Notes under the pieces: model-generated
Seen by the model: only the letters and a program-made list of their open reading frames with translations
What the model was told of the DNA's origin: nothing
Database searches by the model: none
Assembly: GCA_014879345.1 (NCBI GenBank)
Contig: JACSSI010000388.1
Coordinates: 1 to 5,444, forward strand
DNA: 5,444 nucleotides
Reading direction: 5' to 3'
Origin: Anaerolineae bacterium
Lineage (GTDB): Bacteria > Chloroflexota > Anaerolineae > Promineifilales > Promineifilaceae
Program-made: the position numbers and the translations under genes
Part shown: positions 1 to 5,444 of the stretch, piece by piece
How the letters are laid out: every line of letters starts with the position of its first letter
Numbering within the stretch: position 1 is the first letter of the stretch

Positions 1-293
1 CCTGATTCAAGCTGAGACAAATAAGCGGCACTAATCTCAGCCTGATTTGCTAAAACCTGTTGAGTCATCCCTCGATAGTCACGCCATACTCTAATAGGAT
101 TACCCCCATCTAAGATAGCATAGGCAACCTCGCTGGGAACCAGCTCTTCACCAGTTTCAATAGCTTGTTTGGCGGCATCATAATCTCGAATATCTTCTAG
201 CATTTCGGAGTCTTCAAGCAAACGTTGATAGACATCATAAGGTACAACCGCCCACTCGGGTTTTCCTTCTTTTTCAATCAATTGAACTGTCAT
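1..293 (-). CDS. XRE-family helix-turn-helix antitoxin, 3' end cut by window edge
   Basis: Antitoxin partner of the toxin gene just upstream: it should bind and neutralise the toxin and repress the shared promoter. Translating the minus strand from the ATG at 293-291 gives 97 open codons running off the window at position 1, with no stop. Residues 1-45 form an acidic N-terminal part (starts MTVQLIEKEGKPEWAVVPYD, then VYQRLLEDSEMLEDIRDYDA) of the kind seen in toxin-binding or dimerisation regions. From about residue 68 there is a typical HTH_3 segment (VWRDYRGMTQQVLANQAEIS followed by AAYLSQLES), the usual recognition-helix pattern of Xre/HigA-like proteins. The start overlaps the toxin stop by 4 bp (ATGA), so translation is probably coupled; GGAG (304-307) lies 10 nt upstream inside the toxin gene. 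Toxin-first order with an XRE antitoxin resembles HigBA-type modules. The family call is firm; the exact subfamily is not. Confidence 0.88.
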   Translation of the reverse strand, partial: MTVQLIEKEGKPEWAVVPYDVYQRLLEDSEMLEDIRDYDAAKQAIETGEELVPSEVAYAILDGGNPIRVWRDYRGMTQQVLANQAEISAAYLSQLES

Positions 294-547
294 CGGTAAA
301 TTTCTCCACGTGGTGCAATTTTGAGCACCAAGATAACAAGTTGCCCATCTTGAATCTCATATATTATGCGCCAATCACCAACTCGCACTCGATACCCAGG
401 GCGGTTTTGTAATTTAGTGACGTTGTTATGTTGCCCGTAGGGATCGGTTGCTATCAAATCGAGCTTCTGTCGCATTAAATCGGACACATTGCGCGGCATT
501 TTGCGCAATGATTTATTCGCTTGTTTTGTAAATAAGATTTTATACAT
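290..547 (-). CDS. RelE/ParE-superfamily toxin of a type II toxin-antitoxin module
   Basis: An 85-residue basic protein, normal length for this superfamily. It shows the hallmark core: a basic N-terminal helical part (KQANKSLRKMPRNV), the strand segment KLQNRPGYRVRVGDWRIIYE (residues 45-64), and a C-terminal strand ending in RGEIYR. Arg60, Arg80 and Tyr84 occupy places like the catalytic Arg and Tyr of RelE, so a ribosome-dependent mRNA endonuclease is more likely than a gyrase poison; that is inference from motif position. The start is well fixed: an in-frame TAA (556-554) lies two codons upstream. No Shine-Dalgarno precedes the ATG; instead a promoter abuts it, so the message may be leaderless or nearly so. 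The stop overlaps the antitoxin start. The gene lies 55 bp downstream of the oxidoreductase cluster and looks AT-richer than it, as expected for an acquired module. Confidence 0.9.
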   Translation of the reverse strand: MYKILFTKQANKSLRKMPRNVSDLMRQKLDLIATDPYGQHNNVTKLQNRPGYRVRVGDWRIIYEIQDGQLVILVLKIAPRGEIYR

Positions 548-592
548 AATATATTAGCACATCGCAAATTTAATATCAATAATTTATTAGCA
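548..592 (-). repeat. Pair of 12-bp direct repeats in the toxin-antitoxin promoter, possible operator
   Basis: On the plus strand AATATATTAGCA (548-559) and AATTTATTAGCA (581-592) match at 11 of 12 positions and are 33 bp apart start to start, about three helical turns, so they face the same side of the DNA. One covers the -10 element and the other lies just upstream of the -35. A short AATAA-T-TTATT palindrome (578-588) overlaps the upstream copy. This would suit binding by the XRE antitoxin or toxin-antitoxin complex for autoregulation. The operator role is inference. Confidence 0.4.
551..579 (-). promoter_or_regulatory. Sigma70-like promoter of the toxin-antitoxin operon
   Basis: On the minus strand, a -35 element TTGATA (579-574) is followed by exactly 17 bp and a -10 element TAATAT (556-551), each one mismatch from consensus. 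Only three bases separate the -10 hexamer from the toxin ATG at 547, so the predicted start point falls on or just inside the start codon. The spacing and match are good, but the region is AT-rich, where chance matches are commoner. Confidence 0.55.
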
Positions 593-602
593 ATTAGTTA
601 TT

Positions 603-2435
603 TTAGCTCAAATTTGCTCTTATCCATTGCGTGGTTAATGGCATACCATCCATATGAGCCAATGAAACAAGCCGGGCAGCATATTCGGGCAGTTCGGTTT
701 GCAGAATTTTGTGCATCTGCCCATCTCGATTTAGTTCAATCACGTAAATGCGGCCATAACGACTGACAAACTGGCGTACATCATCGTTGATGGGTAAGGC
801 GCGGAGCCGCATGAAACTGGTCGTAATACCCTCATCAGCCAGTTGGTCACGGGCTTCGTCGATGGCGTAGCACGTTGTGCCAAAAGCGATGATACCAAAG
901 GCGGCATTTGCTCGTTCATCAACAACGGGCGCTGGAACCAGGTCTCTGGCGGTGTTGAATTTGCGCTTGAGGCGAGCCATGTTATGTTCCCAATCTTCCG
1001 GGCGCTCACTGTAGACGGCGTGTTCGTTGTGACCTGTGCCGCGTGCAAACCAGGCAGCTTGCGGGTGTTGGTTGCCGGGCAGGGTGCGGTAGGTGATACC
1101 GTCGCCATCCACATCCAGGTAGCGGGAGAAACGGCCGTTCTTTCCCAAATCCTCCGCGTGCAGCACCTTACCCCGCTTCATCGGTTCCGTTGGATACGTA
1201 AATGGCGGCGACATCCAGGTATTCATGCCCAAATCCAGGTCACTCATTACAAAAATCGGTGTTTGCAATTCATCCGCCAGATTAAGCGCCTCGATACCCA
1301 TCTCGAAACATTCACGCGCTGATGCGGGAAACAACAGCACATTTTCCGTATCACCATGCCCCAAATAATAAGTCGAGATAATATCGCCCTGCCCGGTGCG
1401 TGTGGGCAGACCGGTGCTAGGGCCAACCCGCTGCACATCCCAGATGACGGCCGGTACTTCAGCAAAGTAGCCCAGTCCGGCGAACTCAGCCATCAGCGAA
1501 ATACCAGGCCCGCTGGTCGCCGTCATGGCACGAGCGCCTGCCCAGCCAGCGCCCAAAATCATGCCAATCGCTGCCAGTTCATCTTCGGCCTGCACCACGG
1601 CATAAGTTGCCTCTCCCGTTTCCGGGTCGCGGCGCAAGGTGGGTAGATGGGTATTGAGCGCATCGACCACACCGGTAGACGGCGTGATGGGATACCAGGC
1701 TACAAAGGAAACGCCGCCAAAGATCGACCCGAGCGCGGCGGCCTCATTGCCCGTGATGAGAATCTGCTTCTCGGCATTGCTGATGGGTTTGACTGAAAAC
1801 GGGTCTGTTTTGCTTATATTTTCGGCCGTCCAGGAGAAGGCTGATTCAACCACTGCCAAATTGGACTCGACTAATTTTTGTTTTCCACTGAAATGAACCG
1901 TTAGCGCCGCTTCAATTTGTGCCAACGGAATCCCTAGAAGCTGGGCGACCGCCCCCACGTAAACCATATTGGCAATGTAATCACCCGGTTTTCCTTTTAA
2001 GCCGCTCGCCGCCACGAATTTTTTGACGGGAATGGCATACATGGTGATGTCTTCCCGTTGTGGCACACTGTGCCAATCATCGTTGACGATACACATCCCG
2101 CCAGCAGGCAGTTTCTGAATGTCTGCGTGCACTGTTGTTTCATTGAAAGCCACCAATATTTCAGAGCTGGCACGATGTGCCACATACCCTGCTTCGCTTA
2201 GGCGGATGTGATACCAGGTTGGCATACCTTGAATGTTAGATGGGAAAATATTTTTGCTGTTAACGGTGATACCCATATTGCAGCAGGCGCGTAGGAGAGC
2301 CAGATTGGCCGTTTGGCTACCGGTGCCGTTGGCGGAAGCCACCACGATTGAGAAGTTGTTGATGAGGGGAGATGAGGGCGATAACGGCCGTTTCCCTCCC
2401 CCGAGGTCTACTTGTCCAGCATCTATCATGCCCAT
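603..2435 (-). CDS. 2-oxoacid:acceptor oxidoreductase, second fused gamma/alpha subunit (KorA-like paralogue)
   Basis: A 610-residue cytoplasmic protein of the 2-oxoacid:ferredoxin oxidoreductase family. Residues about 26-195 are a gamma-type domain, with an atypical glycine loop (NGTGSQTAN, 36-44) and FPSNIQGMPTW (64-74). Residues about 225-420 are the alpha pyrimidine-binding-like domain, with YPITP (248-252), QAEDELAAIG (282-291), TSGPGISLMAEF (307-318) and RVGPSTGLPT (336-345). The rest is the C-terminal alpha region, with LDVDGDGITYRTLPG (440-454) and RGTGHNEHAVYSE (465-477). After the GPSTG loop it reads LGHGDTE (358-364) where KorA of this cluster reads YGRNGES, so it belongs to a different alpha subgroup and may prefer a different 2-oxoacid. 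It carries no cluster cysteines and needs a beta subunit; KorB is the only candidate here. The start is supported by TAAGGAG 8 nt upstream. Residues 6-24 are a Gly/Pro/Ser-rich extension before the gamma domain. The family is certain, the substrate unknown. Confidence 0.92.
   Translation of the reverse strand: MGMIDAGQVDLGGGKRPLSPSSPLINNFSIVVASANGTGSQTANLALLRACCNMGITVNSKNIFPSNIQGMPTWYHIRLSEAGYVAHRASSEILVAFNETTVHADIQKLPAGGMCIVNDDWHSVPQREDITMYAIPVKKFVAASGLKGKPGDYIANMVYVGAVAQLLGIPLAQIEAALTVHFSGKQKLVESNLAVVESAFSWTAENISKTDPFSVKPISNAEKQILITGNEAAALGSIFGGVSFVAWYPITPSTGVVDALNTHLPTLRRDPETGEATYAVVQAEDELAAIGMILGAGWAGARAMTATSGPGISLMAEFAGLGYFAEVPAVIWDVQRVGPSTGLPTRTGQGDIISTYYLGHGDTENVLLFPASARECFEMGIEALNLADELQTPIFVMSDLDLGMNTWMSPPFTYPTEPMKRGKVLHAEDLGKNGRFSRYLDVDGDGITYRTLPGNQHPQAAWFARGTGHNEHAVYSERPEDWEHNMARLKRKFNTARDLVPAPVVDERANAAFGIIAFGTTCYAIDEARDQLADEGITTSFMRLRALPINDDVRQFVSRYGRIYVIELNRDGQMHKILQTELPEYAARLVSLAHMDGMPLTTQWIRANLS
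2361..2402 (-). repeat. GATGAGGG tandem repeat and purine/pyrimidine inverted arms in the N-terminal coding extension
   Basis: On the plus strand GATGAGGG occurs twice, 10 bp apart (2361-2368 and 2371-2378). The arms GGGGAG (2366-2371) and CTCCCC (2396-2401) form an inverted repeat that flanks an ACGGCCGT palindrome (2384-2391). The block encodes the low-complexity extension of the second alpha subunit and looks like inserted or slippage-derived sequence rather than protein-selected code. Its origin is inferred. Confidence 0.4.
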
Positions 2436-2443
2436 GACAAACG

Positions 2444-2448
2444 CTCCT
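2444..2448 (-). promoter_or_regulatory. Ribosome binding site deciding the start of the second alpha subunit
   Basis: AGGAG on the minus strand, 8 nt before the ATG at 2435-2433. It fixes the start upstream of the low-complexity extension, since no ATG with a comparable site lies between the extension and the gamma domain. It directly follows the T-rich tail of the upstream hairpin. Confidence 0.75.
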
Positions 2449-2449
2449 T

Positions 2450-2484
2450 AAAACAAAACAGGGGTGACGCACATGCGCCACCCC
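2450..2484 (-). terminator. Intrinsic terminator-like or attenuator hairpin between korB and the second alpha gene
   Basis: In minus-strand RNA the arms GGGGUGGCGC and GCGUCACCCC pair over 10 bp (one G-U wobble) around an AUGU loop (2484-2461), followed at once by UGUUUUGUUUU (2460-2450). This is the layout of a Rho-independent terminator, with a U-tract interrupted by two G. On the plus strand the wobble becomes an A-C mismatch and no T-tract follows, so it is oriented with the genes. Because the tail runs into the AGGAG of the next gene, it may act as partial terminator, attenuator or mRNA-protecting hairpin rather than a full stop. Confidence 0.65.
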
Positions 2485-2521
2485 AATTGGAAACTAAAAA
2501 TAAAAACTTATCGCGTTGCGC

Positions 2522-3532
2522 CTACACCGTCCACGTTTCACCAGCCGAATAAAGCGTAGCCAGATCACCAACGCCTTTCTGCTTCTGCGCCGCTTCCACT
2601 TGTTCCATCAAACCCGCGCTGTAATCTTGCTTGGTTACATTGCGAATCACACCCATCGGTGGCGGGTAGATAGGATGTTCCATATGAGCCAAGATAAAGG
2701 CTAACTCTTGAGAAGATTCATCGTGGACAATCAGATCCGCTTCGGTAAATTTTCCACCTAATTCAACCACTTCCGGTTTGAACCCGTTCAGTCGAATCCC
2801 CTTGTCATTGTTCTTGCCAAAAACCAAAGGTTTACCATGTTCCAAATAAACAACATGATCAGAGCGTGTTTTCCGGTCATCAATGCCAGCCCATTCATTG
2901 GGGTTAAAAATGACACAGTTCTGGTAAATTTCAATGAATGAGGTGCCTTTATGCTCGGCAGCCGCCTTCAAAACCTCACCCAAATGCTTCGTATCCACAT
3001 CCATAGTACGAGCTACGAAGGTAGCTTCCGCAGCCAATGCCAAGGTCAACGGATTAAGCGGTTGTTCAATTGAACCCATTGGCGAAGACTTGGTGCGTGT
3101 TCCCTGACGTGAGGTGGGCGAATATTGACCCTTTGTCAAACCATAGATGCGGTTATTGAAGAGCAAAATATTGACATTGACATTGCGGCGAATGGCATGA
3201 ATCAGATGATTACCGCCAATAGACAGCCCATCACCATCACCTGTCACCACCCAAATGCTCAAATCGGGATTGGCAACTGCCAGCCCTGAAGCAATCGTCG
3301 GCGCACGGCCATGGATGCTGTGCATGCCATAGGTATTCATGTAATATGGGAAGCGACTGGAGCAGCCAATACCAGAAATGAAGACAATGTCTTCTTTTGC
3401 CACACCAATTTCAGGCAAAATCTTCTGCATTTGCGCCAAAATGGCATAGTCGCCACAACCGGGACACCAGCGCACTGTCTGGTCGGATACAAAATCTTTT
3501 TTACTTAGTTCTAAGGGAATTGTTGTCGTCAT
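2522..3532 (-). CDS. korB: 2-oxoacid:ferredoxin oxidoreductase subunit beta (2-oxoglutarate type)
   Basis: A 336-residue beta subunit that binds thiamine diphosphate, Mg2+ and one [4Fe-4S] cluster and passes electrons to ferredoxin. WCPGCGDYA carries Cys23 and Cys26; with Cys57 (GIGCSSRFPYYMN) and Cys206 (YQNCVIFNP) the spacing closely matches the four cluster ligands known in Sulfolobus 2-oxoacid oxidoreductase beta. The TPP/metal motif is GDGDGLSIGGNHLIHAIRRN (98-117) followed by FNN (125-127), and GLTKGQYSPTSRQG (131-144) is the usual following loop. From about 220 onward is the beta C-terminal domain (IRNVTKQDYSAGL). All expected residues are present, length is normal and the frame is intact. 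It closely resembles mycobacterial-type KorB. GGGAG lies 6 nt before the ATG, and the gene begins 28 bp after the korA stop, indicating one operon. Strong preference for 2-oxoglutarate is inferred from family resemblance. Confidence 0.95.
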   Translation of the reverse strand: MTTTIPLELSKKDFVSDQTVRWCPGCGDYAILAQMQKILPEIGVAKEDIVFISGIGCSSRFPYYMNTYGMHSIHGRAPTIASGLAVANPDLSIWVVTGDGDGLSIGGNHLIHAIRRNVNVNILLFNNRIYGLTKGQYSPTSRQGTRTKSSPMGSIEQPLNPLTLALAAEATFVARTMDVDTKHLGEVLKAAAEHKGTSFIEIYQNCVIFNPNEWAGIDDRKTRSDHVVYLEHGKPLVFGKNNDKGIRLNGFKPEVVELGGKFTEADLIVHDESSQELAFILAHMEHPIYPPPMGVIRNVTKQDYSAGLMEQVEAAQKQKGVGDLATLYSAGETWTV

Positions 3533-3560
3533 AATAATCTCCCGAGATTGTCTTTATAGA

Positions 3561-5417
3561 CTAGCCCAGTAATTCCTCCAATTTGTCGTAAAGCTCGCTG
3601 ATCTTAAACGGCCGTCCGTGCATCTTGGAATAAGTAATAATAGTGTCAAGCGCAAATGTGCCACGCAGCACAAAGGCAAGCTGCCCCATATTCAATTCAG
3701 GAATCAAAATACGCTTAAAGTTACGCAAGACAGCTTCCGTGTTCTTGGGGAAGGGATTCAGATAACGGAAGTGCGCGTGTGACACCTCAAAACCGGCTGC
3801 CTGTGCTCTACGAACGGCCGTGTGCACCGCACCAAACGTGCCGCCCCAGGAAACAACCAACAAATCACCTTCACCAGGGCCATCGACCTTCAATTCAGGA
3901 ATAACATTCGCCAGACGGGCAACCTTTTCAGCCCGCTCCCGAACCATTTGGGAGTGATGTTTCGGTTCGTAAGACACATTACCAGTGATAGGTGCTTTAG
4001 ACAAACCGCCCACACGATGCTCCAGACCTCTTGTGCCTGGAATCGCCCATGGCCGTGCCAGAGACTCTTCATTGCGTAAATAAGGGAAGAAGGGCGCATC
4101 CTCTTCCTCCCGTTCAGCCGGATGATTGACAGGAATATCTGCAATCTCATCCGGGTTAGGAATCAACCACGGCTCGGAACTGTTTGCCAGATACCCATCT
4201 GACAGAATAGCAACAGGTGTCATGGCATGAACCGCCAGGCGGCACGCTTCATAGGCAATATCGAACGCATCAGTTGGGCTTTGTGGCGCTAAAACGGGGA
4301 TAGGGCTTTCACCATTACGGCCGTAAAGCATTTGCAGCAAATCAGACTGTTCCACTTTGGTGGGCAAACCGGTGCTGGGACCACCGCGTTGGACATTGAT
4401 AATCACCATCGGTAGTTCCAACATCATAGCCAGCCCCATCGCCTCTCCTTTGAGAGCAACGCCGGGGCCGCTTGTACCAGTGACTGCCAACGCACCGCCA
4501 AAAGCAGCGCCAATCACAGAACCCATGGCGGCGATTTCGTCTTCAGCCTGGAAGGTACGCACGTCAAAATTACGCAGCGGCGCCAGGTTGTGCAAAATAT
4601 CGCTGGCTGGCGTGATGGGATAAGAGCCGTAAAACAGGGGTTTGCCCATTTTCTTGGCACCTGTCACCAACCCGAGCGCCAGCGCTTCATTGCCAGTGAT
4701 TTTACGATAGGTACCTTTCTTCAGGGCAGCGGGGCGAATACTAAACCGCCGCCGGAATACTTCTGTTGTTTCGCCGAAGTAATAGCCAGTTTCCAGTGCT
4801 TTTTTATTTGCTTCGGCAAGTTCTGGTTTCTTGGCAAACTTTTGATCTAACCAGGATTCAGATACTGACAGTTCCCGGTCAAAAATCCAAAAGGTCATGC
4901 CCAAGGCAAAAAAGTTTTGGCAGCGATCCTTATCCTTGGTGGTTAAGGTTTCCATATCTTTGAGCGTTTCACGCGTTAACGTGGTCAATGGCACTTCATG
5001 GACTTCGTAACCCGCTAGTGAACCATCTTCTAGTGGATTTGTGTCATAGTCTGCTTTTTTCAGGTTAGCAGGCGTGAACGCATCGGTATTGACGATGATG
5101 ATGCCGCCACGTTGCAGATCAGGCAGGCTTGCTTTAAGCGCCGCCGGATTCATGGCAATAAGCACGTAGGGGGAATCACCAGGGGTCAAAATGTCATGTT
5201 CAGACAGGTTAACTTGAAAGCCGCTGACACCAGCTAATGTGCCAGCAGGGGCGCGAATTTCTGCGGGATAATCAGGAAAGGTGCTAATGTCGTTGCCAAA
5301 AACGGCCGACGTGTTGGTAAATTGGGTGCCAGTTAGCTGCATCCCGTCACCAGAGTCGCCGGCAAATCGAATGACAACGGACTCTAGTTCCACAATTTGG
5401 GTAGTGGGATCACTCAT
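3561..5417 (-). CDS. korA: 2-oxoacid:ferredoxin oxidoreductase subunit alpha, gamma/alpha fusion (2-oxoglutarate type)
   Basis: A 618-residue catalytic partner of KorB; together they catalyse the reversible CoA-dependent oxidative decarboxylation of a 2-oxoacid, probably 2-oxoglutarate to succinyl-CoA. Residues about 18-215 are the gamma domain (RFAGDSGDGMQLTG 17-30, YPAEIRAPAGT 50-60). Residues about 240-440 are the alpha pyrimidine-type domain, with YPITPASD (266-273), the motif known to be essential in this family, QAEDEIAAMGS (290-300), TSGPGVALKGE (315-325) and QRGGPSTGLPTKVEQSD (343-359). YGRNGES (365-371) and PGTRGLEHRVGGL (460-472) are features of the mycobacterial-type KorA group. 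The C-terminal region contains FRYLNPFPKN (550-559) and PELNMGQL (573-580). It has no cluster cysteines of its own, as usual. Length fits fused KorA proteins. The start is supported by AGGAG 6 nt upstream. The operon promoter lies outside the window. Confidence 0.95.
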   Translation of the reverse strand: MSDPTTQIVELESVVIRFAGDSGDGMQLTGTQFTNTSAVFGNDISTFPDYPAEIRAPAGTLAGVSGFQVNLSEHDILTPGDSPYVLIAMNPAALKASLPDLQRGGIIIVNTDAFTPANLKKADYDTNPLEDGSLAGYEVHEVPLTTLTRETLKDMETLTTKDKDRCQNFFALGMTFWIFDRELSVSESWLDQKFAKKPELAEANKKALETGYYFGETTEVFRRRFSIRPAALKKGTYRKITGNEALALGLVTGAKKMGKPLFYGSYPITPASDILHNLAPLRNFDVRTFQAEDEIAAMGSVIGAAFGGALAVTGTSGPGVALKGEAMGLAMMLELPMVIINVQRGGPSTGLPTKVEQSDLLQMLYGRNGESPIPVLAPQSPTDAFDIAYEACRLAVHAMTPVAILSDGYLANSSEPWLIPNPDEIADIPVNHPAEREEEDAPFFPYLRNEESLARPWAIPGTRGLEHRVGGLSKAPITGNVSYEPKHHSQMVRERAEKVARLANVIPELKVDGPGEGDLLVVSWGGTFGAVHTAVRRAQAAGFEVSHAHFRYLNPFPKNTEAVLRNFKRILIPELNMGQLAFVLRGTFALDTIITYSKMHGRPFKISELYDKLEELLG

Positions 5418-5428
5418 AATAATCTCCT
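5415..5428 (-). promoter_or_regulatory. Ribosome binding site of korA, duplicated before korB
   Basis: AGGAG (5428-5424) with a 6-nt ATTATT spacer to the korA ATG. The 13-nt string GGAGATTATTATG (5427-5415) is repeated exactly at the korB start (3542-3530), suggesting the two subunits are tuned to similar translation rates. The last 16 bases of the window show no clear promoter. Confidence 0.7.
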
Positions 5429-5444
5429 AAATTTGTAATTTTGG

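Larger units (their letters stand above)
1131..5308. repeat. Dispersed palindrome ACGGCCGT (core CGGCCG)
   Basis: Perfect copies of ACGGCCGT start at 1131, 2384, 3608, 3814 and 4317, with about 0.08 expected by chance for an octamer in this length at even base composition. The core CGGCCG also occurs at 1448, 1823 and 5303, making eight cores against about 1.3 expected. Copies fall in all three codon phases (AAC-GGC-CGT at 1131, CGG-CCG at 2384 and 3608, ACG-GCC-GT at 3814), so protein sequence or one favoured codon pair does not explain them. The span given covers first to last core; it is not a continuous element. Confidence 0.65.

Noticed and set aside
1086..1118. DVDGDG segment in the second alpha resembling a calcium-binding EF-hand loop
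   Set aside because: It sits in a position where this alpha family normally has a DVDGDGI...YRTLPG motif, so it is a family feature, not evidence for an EF-hand.
843..1896. Several plus-strand open frames of 85-159 codons inside the second alpha gene
   Set aside because: They lie antisense to a gene with full family motifs, lack domain signatures and convincing ribosome binding sites, and read as shadow frames.
2461..2484. Reading the intercistronic hairpin as a plus-strand terminator
   Set aside because: On the plus strand the stem has an A-C mismatch, is followed by AATTGGAAAC rather than a T-tract, and there is no plus-strand gene upstream.
2485..2521. AT-rich stretch after korB as a separate promoter for the second alpha gene
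   Set aside because: No -35/-10 pair with acceptable spacing and match was found, and a promoter there would be followed directly by the terminator-like hairpin.
1680..4622. Shared string GGCGTGATGGGATA in both alpha genes (near 1681 and 4609) as a mobile repeat
   Set aside because: It encodes the YPITP motif at homologous positions in paralogous proteins, so shared ancestry and codon choice explain it.
4357..4963. Overlapping plus-strand open frames inside korA
   Set aside because: They are antisense to the conserved KorA frame; their composition mirrors the complement of its codons and they show no recognisable family motif.

Overview
The window is dominated by a three-gene cluster, all on the minus strand, for a CoA-dependent 2-oxoacid:ferredoxin oxidoreductase (2-oxoglutarate synthase family, KorAB type). 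Read in the direction of transcription, the order is: a fused gamma/alpha subunit (korA, 5417 to 3561), the TPP/[4Fe-4S] beta subunit (korB, 3532 to 2522), and a second, divergent fused gamma/alpha subunit (2435 to 603) with no beta partner of its own in the window. korA and korB are 28 bp apart and share an identical 13-nt Shine-Dalgarno/start segment. The third gene is separated from korB by 86 bp containing an intrinsic-terminator-like hairpin immediately before its ribosome binding site.

Downstream, still on the minus strand, is an AT-richer type II toxin-antitoxin module in toxin-first order: a complete RelE/ParE-superfamily toxin (547 to 290) overlapping by an ATGA junction an XRE-type helix-turn-helix antitoxin (293 to beyond position 1, cut by the window edge). 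A strong sigma70-like promoter sits directly against the toxin start codon, with a pair of 12-bp direct repeats that could be operators.

Organism: the KorA/KorB pair resembles the actinobacterial/aerobe-type KorAB group, and the extra alpha subunit belongs to a form I associate with Chloroflexota (Anaerolineae and relatives). Mid-range GC and AGGAG-type ribosome binding sites fit a bacterium. I suggest Chloroflexota with low to moderate confidence; nothing in the window proves it.

How the parts work together: KorA and KorB should form the oxidoreductase that interconverts 2-oxoglutarate (or a related 2-oxoacid) plus CoA with the acyl-CoA, CO2 and reduced ferredoxin. The second alpha may share KorB and change substrate preference. 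The toxin-antitoxin module is probably an unrelated neighbour. A nucleotide-level signal overlays the genes: the palindrome ACGGCCGT occurs five times, in all three reading-frame phases, far above chance, reminiscent of the highly iterated palindromes of cyanobacteria. No tRNA, rRNA, CRISPR array or insertion sequence was seen. No stretch over 300 bases lacks a gene.
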